A DNA stretch of 14,211 nt. Source: an uncultured beta proteobacterium. GTDB taxonomy: Bacteria > Pseudomonadota > Gammaproteobacteria > Burkholderiales > SG8-39. Made by a program: the position numbers and the translations under genes. The number at the start of each line of letters is the position of its first letter. Position 1 is the stretch's first letter. A model generated the notes under the pieces. That model ran no database searches and had not been told where the DNA came from. It saw only the letters and a list, made by a program, of their open reading frames with translations. The DNA lies in contig CADEDU010000015.1 in the NCBI GenBank assembly GCA_902826155.1, positions 36,528 through 50,738 on the forward strand, written 5' to 3'. Below, piece after piece: positions 6,381 through 12,939 of this stretch.

Positions 6381-7544
6381 GTGACTAGCAGACGCAATAT
6401 TCTTCGTGCCGCGGCAGCCGGCGCGATCATCGCCGTGCCATTTGCCGCGTTGGCGCAGGGCGCCGCGCCGTACAAGATCGGCACGATTCTTTCGGTGACC
6501 GGACCGGGTGCGTTCCTGGGCGACCACATGAAGCGCGGCATGGAGCTAGCGATCGAGGAGATCAATGCCAAGGGCGGCATCAACGGCCGCAAGATCGAAT
6601 GGGTGTTCTACGACGCCGAAACCCAGTCGACCAAGGCGGTCACCGCGACGCGCCGGCTGATCGATCAGGACAAGGTCGACATCATCGTCGGCGGCGGCAA
6701 TGCGAGCGGCCTGGCGCTGGCGATGGTGCCGCTGGTGGAGAAGGCCGGTGTGCCGTTCATCTCCACCGAAGGCAGCATGGCGATCGTCAATCCGATCGCC
6801 GAGCGCAAGTGGACCTTCAAGAGCACGATCGACGACGACCAGATCCTGGAGCGTGCGGCCGATTCGTTCGCCAAGCGTGGCATCACGTCGATCGCGCTGC
6901 TGGCCGACTCCTCCGGTTTCGGGCAAAGCGCCAAGGAGCAGCTCGAGAAGATCGCGCCCCGGCGCAAGCTCAAGGTGTTGTACGAAACCTTCAACCCGGC
7001 CGATACCGACATGACGGCCCAGCTCACCCGCATCAAGGCGAGTGATGCCAAGGCGATCATCTGCTGGACCATCACGCCCGCCGGCGTCGTGTTCCTCAAA
7101 CAGGCCAAGCAGCTCGGACTGGGCGATCGCGTGCTGATGCACAGCTACGGTTTCGTCGACGACCGTTACATGAAGCAGGCCGAAGGCGCCGCCGAGGGCA
7201 TCGATCTGATGAGCGTGAAATTCCCGGTGGGGAACGATCTGCCGGCGAACGATCCGCGTCGCGCCCGCATCAGCGAACTCACGGTGAAATACGTGCAGCG
7301 CTTCAAGCTCGCGCCCAACCAGTTCGTCGCGCAGACCTACGACGCGATCTATCTCGCGGCCGAGGCGCTGAAAGCCGGCGGCAAAGACCGAGCGAAGATC
7401 CGCAACGCGCTGGAGAACATCAAGAACCATCCCGGCGTGGGTGGCACGTTCAACTTCTCGGCGACCCGTCACTCCGGATTGTCGAAGGACGACGGCGTGG
7501 TGATCAACTGGCGCCAGGGTGAGTGGCGTCTGGCCAACTATTGA
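6381..7544 (+). CDS. Branched-chain amino acid-type ABC transporter periplasmic receptor (LivK-like)
   Basis: The 387-residue protein is a type I periplasmic binding protein of the HAAT (Leu/Ile/Val-type) family. The mature region opens with PYKIGTILSVTGPGAFLGDHM and continues with AIEEINAKGGINGRKIE, both family signatures. It recruits substrate for the LivHMGF membrane complex encoded downstream. The leader MTSRRNILRAAAAGAIIAVPFAALA carries a twin-arginine motif (SRRNILR, 3-9), a moderate hydrophobic core and an ALA cut site after A25, so Tat export is possible. The start is GTG, set by GGAGGA at 6369-6374 six bases upstream. The overlapping ATG at 6374 stops after four codons. Receptors of this family bind amino acids, amides, urea and aromatic acids, so ligand identity is open. 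Confidence 0.93.
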   Translation: MTSRRNILRAAAAGAIIAVPFAALAQGAAPYKIGTILSVTGPGAFLGDHMKRGMELAIEEINAKGGINGRKIEWVFYDAETQSTKAVTATRRLIDQDKVDIIVGGGNASGLALAMVPLVEKAGVPFISTEGSMAIVNPIAERKWTFKSTIDDDQILERAADSFAKRGITSIALLADSSGFGQSAKEQLEKIAPRRKLKVLYETFNPADTDMTAQLTRIKASDAKAIICWTITPAGVVFLKQAKQLGLGDRVLMHSYGFVDDRYMKQAEGAAEGIDLMSVKFPVGNDLPANDPRRARISELTVKYVQRFKLAPNQFVAQTYDAIYLAAEALKAGGKDRAKIRNALENIKNHPGVGGTFNFSATRHSGLSKDDGVVINWRQGEWRLANY

Positions 7545-7573
7545 TACCGGCATCCCGGAACTGAACCCTCACG

Positions 7574-7595
7574 CCCCGCGGTGCGCACTGCGGGG
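7574..7595 (+). other. Strong intercistronic hairpin between the receptor gene and the enzyme genes
   Basis: CCCCGCGGT (7574-7582), a GCGC loop and ACTGCGGGG (7587-7595) form a nine-base-pair stem with one G-T wobble. It lies 30 bases after the receptor stop and ends 13 bases before the AGGAG of the next gene. No T-run follows. Such hairpins after a binding-protein gene typically protect the upstream mRNA and thin out downstream transcript, which would give more receptor than membrane complex. That role is inferred. Confidence 0.6.
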
Positions 7596-7619
7596 GCGAT
7601 CGATCACCAGGAGAATCCA

Positions 7620-8543
7620 ATGGGCGCAAGCGAGATGCGCAGTCTGCTCGAGGAGCGCGAATCGCGCTTCCCGCTCGATCTGGGCGTGCACATTCCGAAG
7701 ATCCGTGAGCTCTATCGACTCGCGGTCGCCAAGCAGTGGGATCCGATGACCGCGGTCTCGTGGGACCAGCTCCATCCGGAGCACTACACCGACGAGCAGT
7801 TGCAGGCGGCCAGGCTCTACTGGAGCAGGCGCGCCTGGGGTGAATACGGGGCGATCTCGGAAAGTCCGGCGCTGCAGATCCGCTTCTGCCAGCAAAAGCA
7901 CGAACCCGATCTGCGCTTCTTCTTCACGATCCGCTCGCAGGAAGAAGCGCGCCATGCTGAGGTTTGCTATCTCATGGCCGAAAAGCTGGGCGGCTACATC
8001 GAGGAGCCGACCAAGACCGAGTTTCAGGGTTCGGTCTCCACGCACGGCGTGCGTCGCATGGCGCTCGATCTGAATATTCCTCTGGAGGCCACGATCGCCA
8101 GCCTGGTCTGCGCAGCCGAGGAGGTGGCCTTCGACGCGTTCGGGCATCTGATCAAGGTCACCCGTAATCCGGTGGCGCGCAAGGTGCTGCAGCTCATCAT
8201 GCGCGACGAGGTGCGGCACTGCGCGTTCGGCTGGGCGTACATCGAAGCGCGGCTGCCATCGCTCACCGCGGCGCAGCTCGAAGGCATGAAGCAGGCCGTT
8301 GAGATCATGATCGAGAAGGTCGAGATGAACGGCTACCACAACGCCTGGCTCGCACCGGAAACGCCGGCGAGTCGCATCGAGGTGCAGGCCGATCGCCTCA
8401 CTTACGAGGCCGGCCTGGGTGCTACCGTCGAAGACGTCGAACGGCCGGTGTTCATCAAGAGCGTCAAGCGCATCCGCGAACAGATGAAACCGTGGGGATT
8501 CACGATCAAGGAGTTCAACCACCCGAAACTGGGGACGGTGTGA
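7620..8543 (+). CDS. Ferritin-like di-iron protein, candidate oxygenase/oxidase (catalytic-type copy)
   Basis: The 307-residue protein shows the four-helix di-metal carboxylate pattern: E75 (RRAWGEY), E109-H112 (QEEARH), E167 or E168 (CAAEEVAF) and E197-H200 (RDEVRH). The spacings of 34, about 58 and 29 residues resemble those of AurF-type N-oxygenases and other ferritin-like oxidases. Such proteins activate O2 or peroxide at a non-heme Fe2 or Mn/Fe site. The exact family is not recognised; acyl-ACP desaturases and rubrerythrins share similar ExxRH motifs but differ elsewhere. The ATG at 7620 is chosen because AGGAG (7609-7613) lies six bases before it. An upstream in-frame GTG at 7581 falls inside the hairpin. 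No signal peptide or membrane segment is seen, so it is cytoplasmic. It sits inside the ABC operon and overlaps its paralogue by one base. No reductase or ferredoxin is encoded nearby. Confidence 0.8.
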   Translation: MGASEMRSLLEERESRFPLDLGVHIPKIRELYRLAVAKQWDPMTAVSWDQLHPEHYTDEQLQAARLYWSRRAWGEYGAISESPALQIRFCQQKHEPDLRFFFTIRSQEEARHAEVCYLMAEKLGGYIEEPTKTEFQGSVSTHGVRRMALDLNIPLEATIASLVCAAEEVAFDAFGHLIKVTRNPVARKVLQLIMRDEVRHCAFGWAYIEARLPSLTAAQLEGMKQAVEIMIEKVEMNGYHNAWLAPETPASRIEVQADRLTYEAGLGATVEDVERPVFIKSVKRIREQMKPWGFTIKEFNHPKLGTV

Positions 8544-9496
8544 TGAGCGCCGCCGCAGCAATCGCGAATCCGGCGGAACGTCGCGCCCGCCGCAAGCCCG
8601 GGCCGGCATTGGTGGAGCGGCGCTTCCCGCTGCACCTGGAGCCCGCGATCCTCACGATCCGCGAGCTCTACCACCGCGCCAAGAAGGCGAAGTGGGATCC
8701 GGAGAAGCACATCGCGTGGGGTGAGTTCGCCGCGTCGCGCTATTCGGCCGAGCAGCTTCGTGCGGCGGCGCTGTCGTGGAGCCGGCGGGCGTGGACCGAG
8801 TACAGCGGCATGCCCGAAACGCCCGCGATCCTGATCCGCTTCTGTCTGGAACGCAGCGGCGAAAGCGATCCGAAGCTGTTCCTGTCGGTGCGTGGCACCG
8901 AAGAGGCATGGCACACCGAGTGCTGCTATCGGTTCGCCGATCTGCTCGGTGGCTATGTGCAGAGTCCCACGAACAAACTCTACGAGGATCTGTTCAACCA
9001 GGATTTTCATCGCGAGGCGTTCGATCCCGGGCTCTCGCTCGACGCCTACGTCGGCGCCTACGTGGCGATTCTCGATGGCCTGGATCTGGAGTTGTATCGC
9101 GGCTACCTGCGCCATGCCACCGATCCGGTTGCCAAGTCGATCCTCAAGCGTCTGGTGCAGGACAAGGAGCGCCACGTCGCCTTCGGCTGGGTGTATCTGC
9201 AGGAGCATGCAGCGCGCTGGTCCGCCGAGGCGATTGCCGACATGAGTCGCGAGATCGAAACGGTGCTGGTCGATCTGGAATTGAACGGCTACCACTGTGC
9301 CTGGCTGGTCCCGCAGGACGCCGCGGCCGACGTGGTGCAGGCTGACCGCATCACCCGTGCCGCCGGACTGGGCGCGATGACACCGGAGGAAGAGGTTGCG
9401 ATCTTTCGCCAGTTCTTCGGCGAGGCACGTGAGCATCTCGGCCGGCTGGGCATCGCGATCACCGATCACGCCGAGCGCATTCGACTGCGTGGCTGA
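8543..9496 (+). CDS. Ferritin-like protein, paralogue of the preceding gene with altered metal-site residues
   Basis: This 317-residue protein aligns with the previous one along nearly its whole length. Shared blocks include RFPL, IRELY, SRRAWxEY, PAxxIRFC, LGGY, DRxT and GLGA. The first half-site is kept as E86 (RRAWTEY) and E121-H124 (EEAWH). In the second half, the position of the third ligand is D178-G179, and the fourth ligand Glu of ExxH is K208 in QDKERH, with H211 retained. A normal di-iron site is therefore unlikely unless D178, E183 or E209 substitutes. The Arg before the first His is Trp. An N-terminal extension rich in Ala and Arg precedes the conserved region. The ATG overlaps the TGA of the first gene (TGATGA), so the pair is translationally coupled, consistent with a heteromeric complex. 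The resemblance to catalytic/structural subunit pairs of di-iron monooxygenases is an analogy only. Confidence 0.78.
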   Translation: MSAAAAIANPAERRARRKPGPALVERRFPLHLEPAILTIRELYHRAKKAKWDPEKHIAWGEFAASRYSAEQLRAAALSWSRRAWTEYSGMPETPAILIRFCLERSGESDPKLFLSVRGTEEAWHTECCYRFADLLGGYVQSPTNKLYEDLFNQDFHREAFDPGLSLDAYVGAYVAILDGLDLELYRGYLRHATDPVAKSILKRLVQDKERHVAFGWVYLQEHAARWSAEAIADMSREIETVLVDLELNGYHCAWLVPQDAAADVVQADRITRAAGLGAMTPEEEVAIFRQFFGEAREHLGRLGIAITDHAERIRLRG

Positions 9497-9540
9497 GCGG
9501 GTGCGCGCCGTTTTCCCCGCACTGCACGTTCGCGCCGGCC

Positions 9541-10425
9541 GTGGAATTTCATAGCCTCGTCCTGCAGGTTGCTTTCGGCGGATTGGCCACCGGCGCGATC
9601 TACGCGTTGGTCGCGCTCGGCTTCAACATCGTGTTCAAGAGCACCGACGCGATCAACTTTGCGCAGGGCGAGTGGGTGATGGCCGGTGGCATGATCGCGG
9701 CCTTCCTGCATCAGAGCGCGCAGTTGCCGCTGCTGCTGCTGGTGCCGATCGCAATCTTGTGCGTGGGCGTGCTGGGACTGCTCTCCGATCGCCTGGCGGT
9801 CTACCCGCTGTCGCAACCTACGCCGATGCTGGTCACGCTGGTGACCATCGGCGTGGCGATCGCCGGCAAGGCGCTGATCATGCTCACGCTGGGCAAGGCG
9901 CCGATGAGCTTGCCGAGTTTCTCGGGCACCGAACCGATACCGGTCGCGGGCGCGTCGATCCATCCGCAGTCGCTTTGGATCGTCGTGTTGATGTTCGTGG
10001 TGATGATCGGCGTGCACGCGTTCTTCGAGCGCACGCTGTTGGGCAAGGCGATGAAGGCCGCCGCCGCCGACCGTGAAGCCGCCGCGATCGTGGGCATCAA
10101 CGTGCCACGCACCGTGATGTGGGCGTTCGTGCTGGCGGCGCTGGTCGGTGCCATCGCGGGCATCATCATCACTCCCATCACGCTGACCTCGTTCAACGCC
10201 GGAACGGTGCTCGGCTTCAAGGGGTTCAGCGCCGCGATGCTCGGCGGGCTGGGCAATCTGCCGGGTGCCCTCGTCGGCGGCCTGCTGCTCGGTCTGCTCG
10301 AAGCATTCTCGGCCGCGTTCATCTCGTCGCAGTACAAGGATGCGGTCGCGTTCCTGGTGCTGCTGTTCCTGCTCTTCTTTCGCCCGTCGGGGCTGCTCGG
10401 CCGCGCCGAGGTCACCAAGGTCTGA
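9541..10425 (+). CDS. livH: Branched-chain amino acid-type ABC transporter permease (LivH-like)
   Basis: The 294-residue integral membrane protein has about eight hydrophobic segments and the LivH signatures: GAIYALVALGFNIVF at 18-32, INFAQGE (38-44), the cytoplasmic coupling segment GKAMKAAAADREAAAIVGI (168-186), GFSAAMLGGLGNLPGALVGG (228-247) and the closing LFFRPSGLLGR. It pairs with LivM to form the inner-membrane channel. The only start that preserves the first helix is GTG at 9541, which has no recognisable Shine-Dalgarno sequence in the 44-base gap after the ferritin-like pair. This is unusual for the operon and may keep permease synthesis low. The symbol is by family similarity; the cargo need not be a branched-chain amino acid. 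Confidence 0.92.
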   Translation: MEFHSLVLQVAFGGLATGAIYALVALGFNIVFKSTDAINFAQGEWVMAGGMIAAFLHQSAQLPLLLLVPIAILCVGVLGLLSDRLAVYPLSQPTPMLVTLVTIGVAIAGKALIMLTLGKAPMSLPSFSGTEPIPVAGASIHPQSLWIVVLMFVVMIGVHAFFERTLLGKAMKAAAADREAAAIVGINVPRTVMWAFVLAALVGAIAGIIITPITLTSFNAGTVLGFKGFSAAMLGGLGNLPGALVGGLLLGLLEAFSAAFISSQYKDAVAFLVLLFLLFFRPSGLLGRAEVTKV

Positions 10426-10439
10426 AGCGGAACGACCGC

Positions 10440-11426
10440 ATGCACGCACCGATCACCCGCAACACCTATCTCGGCCTGGGCGTGCTGTGGCTGGCGCTGC
10501 TGATCGTTCCGGGCATCGCGCCCAACAACTACGTGTTGAACCTCGCGATTCTGTGGCTGATCAATCTGCTGCTGATCGCCAGCTTGAATCTGTTGATGGG
10601 ATATTCCGGCCAGATCTCGCTCTCCCACGCAGCGTTCTATGGCCTGGGCGCCTATGTGAGCGGCGTGCTCGCCGCGAAGTTCGGTGTCTCACCGTGGCTC
10701 GGCCTGATCGCTGCGGTGGTGATCACCGGGGCCACGGCGCTGATCGTGGGCTACCCGACGCTCAAGTTGCGCGGCCACTATCTGGCAATGGCCACGCTCG
10801 GCTTCAACGCGATCGCCTCGGTGCTCTTCGTCGAATTGCGCGGCCTCACCGGCGGCCCCAATGGCCTGCTGAACGTTCCGCACTACAACCTGTTCGGCCT
10901 GGCGCTCGACACCGACGCGTCGTTCTTCTACTTCGCGCTCGCGGTCACCGGCATCTGCCTGGTGCTGATCCTGAACCTGCTCGATTCGCGCACGGGCCGC
11001 GCGCTGCGCGCACTTTCGTCGGCCGAGATCGGTGCCGCCTGCATGGGGATCGACGTGCATCGGCACAAGCTCGTGGTGTTCGTGGTGAGCACGATGCTCG
11101 CCGCGATCGCCGGCTGTCTGTACGTGCACCACAACACCTTCGTATCGCCCGAGTCGTTCGATTTCATCGCCTCGACGATGCTGGTCGTGATGGTGGCGCT
11201 CGGCGGAACCGGCCATTTCTGGGGCGCCTTTCTCGGCGCGCTCGTCTACACCGCACTGCCGGAGCTGCTGCGCTCGGTGGGCGATCTGGAAATCCTGATC
11301 TTCGGCGTGAGCCTGATCCTGGTGCTGCTGTTTTTTCCGCGAGGCATGGGCGGCGGCCTCGATCTGCTGATCGATCGCTGGCGCGGTGCACGCAAGCAGG
11401 CGGCGGCACGTCGAGTCGCCCCATGA
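10440..11426 (+). CDS. livM: Branched-chain amino acid-type ABC transporter permease (LivM-like)
   Basis: The 328-residue polytopic membrane protein carries the LivM signature LNLLMGYSGQISLSHAAFYG (49-68), the coupling segment with RALRALSSAEIGAACMGID, and ALGGTGHFWGAFLGA near the end. It is the second channel subunit next to LivH. The ATG at 10440 was chosen because it lies 14 bases after the LivH stop and begins just before the first hydrophobic helix. The same frame stays open upstream through LivH, but that part is an out-of-frame shadow of LivH. A weak GCGGAA precedes the start. The stop overlaps the LivG ATG (ATGA), so the two are coupled. Confidence 0.92.
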   Translation: MHAPITRNTYLGLGVLWLALLIVPGIAPNNYVLNLAILWLINLLLIASLNLLMGYSGQISLSHAAFYGLGAYVSGVLAAKFGVSPWLGLIAAVVITGATALIVGYPTLKLRGHYLAMATLGFNAIASVLFVELRGLTGGPNGLLNVPHYNLFGLALDTDASFFYFALAVTGICLVLILNLLDSRTGRALRALSSAEIGAACMGIDVHRHKLVVFVVSTMLAAIAGCLYVHHNTFVSPESFDFIASTMLVVMVALGGTGHFWGAFLGALVYTALPELLRSVGDLEILIFGVSLILVLLFFPRGMGGGLDLLIDRWRGARKQAAARRVAP

Positions 11427-12199
11427 GCGCGGCCGCACTCGTCAGCGTCGAGAATCTATCCGTGCACTTCGGCGGACTGGCCGCGCTCGCGGAGCTGTCG
11501 TTCGACGTGCCGGCCGGTGCAATCAAGGCGGTCATCGGTCCGAACGGCGCCGGCAAGACGACGCTGTTCAACGTCATCTCCGGCGTGCAGCGCGCGAGCA
11601 TGGGGCGGATCGTGCTGCAGGGCGCCGACATCACGCGCCAGGCGCCGCACGATCGCGTCGCCCTCGGCCTGGCGCGAACGTTCCAGAATCTGCAGGTGTT
11701 CCACGGCATGACGGTGCTGGAGAACGTGATGGTCGGCCGCCACGTGCGACTTCGCAGCGGACTGGCGAGCGCGTTCCTGCGCCTGCCCGATGGGCGCCGT
11801 GAGGAGCAGGCGGCACGCGTACACGCGCGGCAGCTGCTCGATCGGGTCGGGCTGGGCCGTCACGCGGACGCATCGGTGTCGAGCCTGTCGTTCGGCGATC
11901 TGAAGATCGTCGAGATCGCGCGGGCGCTGGCGAGCGATCCGAAAGTGCTGCTGCTCGATGAGCCGACCTCCGGCTTGCCCGCCGCCGAGGCGGATCGGGT
12001 CGCGCGCGCCATCGAAGCGATCAACGCCGAAGGCGTGACCGTGCTGCTGGTCGAACACAACATGCGCGTCGTCATGCGCGTGAGCCACGACATCCTGGTG
12101 CTCAATTTCGGACGACGCATCGCCGAGGGCGCGCCGGCAGCGGTACGCGCGCATCCCGATGTGATCGCCGCCTATCTGGGCACGAGCGCCGATGCTTGA
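11423..12199 (+). CDS. livG: Branched-chain amino acid-type ABC transporter ATP-binding protein (LivG-like)
   Basis: The 258-residue ATPase has Walker A GPNGAGKTT (39-47), a Q-loop FQN (Q88), Walker B VLLLDEP (175-181), a D-loop and H-loop H212 (EHNM). The LivG-specific insert between Q-loop and signature is present (about 104-145), as is the terminal VIAAYLGT. The signature motif reads LSFGD (155-159) instead of LSGGQ. LivG proteins often deviate here, so it is probably functional. It energises LivHM from the cytoplasm together with LivF. It starts in an ATGA overlap with LivM and its end overlaps LivF by eight bases, indicating tight coupling. Upstream in-frame sequence in this reading frame lies across LivM and is not part of the gene. 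Confidence 0.94.
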   Translation: MSAAALVSVENLSVHFGGLAALAELSFDVPAGAIKAVIGPNGAGKTTLFNVISGVQRASMGRIVLQGADITRQAPHDRVALGLARTFQNLQVFHGMTVLENVMVGRHVRLRSGLASAFLRLPDGRREEQAARVHARQLLDRVGLGRHADASVSSLSFGDLKIVEIARALASDPKVLLLDEPTSGLPAAEADRVARAIEAINAEGVTVLLVEHNMRVVMRVSHDILVLNFGRRIAEGAPAAVRAHPDVIAAYLGTSADA

Positions 12200-12908
12200 G
12201 GTCAAGCGCGCGGTCGTCGGCTACGGTCAGATCGTCGCGCTCGACGGAGTCGATCTTTCGATTGCCGCGGGCGAGATCGTTTGCGTGATCGGCCCGAATG
12301 GCGCCGGCAAGACCACGCTCATGCGCACGATCGCCGGATTGCTTCGGCCGCGTTCGGGCGAGGTGTTGTTCGGCGGCAAGGCGGCGCATCGCCTGGCGCC
12401 CGATGCAATCGTGCGCGCCGGTCTGTCGCTGGTGCCGGAAGGGCGGCGGGTGTTCGCGCCGCTCACCGTGCACGACAACCTCACGCTCGGCGCCTACACA
12501 CGATTGCGCGGCGGCGCGCGGCAGGAAGTGGAGCACGACACCGAGCGCGTGTTCGGCATCTTCCCGCGCCTCAAGGAGCGCGCCGGACAACTGGCCGGAA
12601 CACTTTCGGGCGGTGAACAGCAGATGCTGGCGATCGGCCGGGCGATGATGGCGCGCCCGAAACTGCTGCTGCTCGATGAGCCCTCGATGGGTCTGGCGCC
12701 GCTGGTGGTCGCCGAGATTTTTCAGGTGATTCGTCGTCTGCACCAGCAAGGCACGACGGTGCTACTCGCCGAACAGAATGCGCGCATGGCGCTGGGCATC
12801 GCGCAGCGCGGCTACGTGATCGAGTCGGGCCATGTCGTCAAGACCGGCGCGGCCGCTGCGCTGGCCGCCGACGACAGCGTGCGCGCGGCCTATCTCGGCG
12901 GTGAATAG
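12192..12908 (+). CDS. livF: Branched-chain amino acid-type ABC transporter ATP-binding protein (LivF-like)
   Basis: The 238-residue ATPase shows Walker A GPNGAGKTT (34-42), the LivF marker VPEGRRVF (81-88), a canonical LSGGE signature (138-142), Walker B LLLLDEP (158-164), and EQN (194-196) where most ABC ATPases have the H-loop His. VPEGR and EQN are normal for LivF. It would form the nucleotide-binding pair with LivG. Start codon ATG at 12192 lies inside the last codons of LivG with no separate ribosome site, so it depends on LivG translation. It ends 13 bases before the amidase gene. Confidence 0.95.
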   Translation: MLEVKRAVVGYGQIVALDGVDLSIAAGEIVCVIGPNGAGKTTLMRTIAGLLRPRSGEVLFGGKAAHRLAPDAIVRAGLSLVPEGRRVFAPLTVHDNLTLGAYTRLRGGARQEVEHDTERVFGIFPRLKERAGQLAGTLSGGEQQMLAIGRAMMARPKLLLLDEPSMGLAPLVVAEIFQVIRRLHQQGTTVLLAEQNARMALGIAQRGYVIESGHVVKTGAAAALAADDSVRAAYLGGE

Positions 12909-12939
12909 AGGAGGCAGGGTGATGACAGGAGATCGCGCG
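12907..12939 (+). promoter_or_regulatory. Two consecutive ribosome sites serving two in-frame amidase starts
   Basis: AGAGGAGG at 12907-12914 lies seven bases before the ATG at 12922, and AGGAG at 12927-12931 lies eight bases before the in-frame ATG at 12940. Both pairs have good spacing, so the amidase could be made in two forms differing by six residues at the N-terminus. Confidence 0.5.

Noticed and set aside
6546..7553. Minus-strand open frame of 335 codons opposite the ABC receptor gene
   Set aside because: The plus strand encodes a clear LivK-like protein. The antisense product is rich in His, Arg, Asp and Val with no recognised motif, typical of GC-rich antisense shadows.
7581..7619. 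N-terminal extension of the first ferritin-like gene starting at GTG 7581
   Set aside because: It would add 13 residues, lies inside the strong hairpin and lacks a ribosome site. The ATG at 7620 has AGGAG at ideal spacing.
8492..8542. Earlier ATG at 8492 for the second ferritin-like gene
   Set aside because: It would overlap the first gene by 52 bases and add residues from an out-of-frame reading of it. The TGATGA junction at 8541-8546 is the natural start.
8402..9469. Minus-strand open frame of 355 codons opposite the second ferritin-like gene
   Set aside because: It runs across the junction of two coupled plus-strand genes and has no motif. The plus-strand pair is supported by mutual homology.
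9497..9520. Hairpin GCGGG/CCCGC between the second ferritin-like gene and LivH
   Set aside because: There are only five pairs around a 14-base loop, which is expected by chance at this GC content.
10119..10439. Open frame continuous with LivM upstream of 10440
   Set aside because: It lies out of frame over LivH, and its translation is Arg/Gly/Ala-rich without membrane segments.
10265..11422. Long open frame continuous with LivG upstream of 11423
   Set aside because: It covers LivH and LivM in another frame and reads as a low-complexity Arg/Ala-rich shadow. LivG begins at the ATGA overlap.
11885..11902. LSFGD signature in LivG as evidence of a broken ATPase
   Set aside because: LivG proteins commonly depart from LSGGQ at this motif. 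Walker A, Walker B, Q-loop and H-loop are all intact.
12771..12782. Missing H-loop histidine in LivF (EQN)
   Set aside because: Gln at this place, like VPEGR at the Q-loop region, is the normal LivF pattern.
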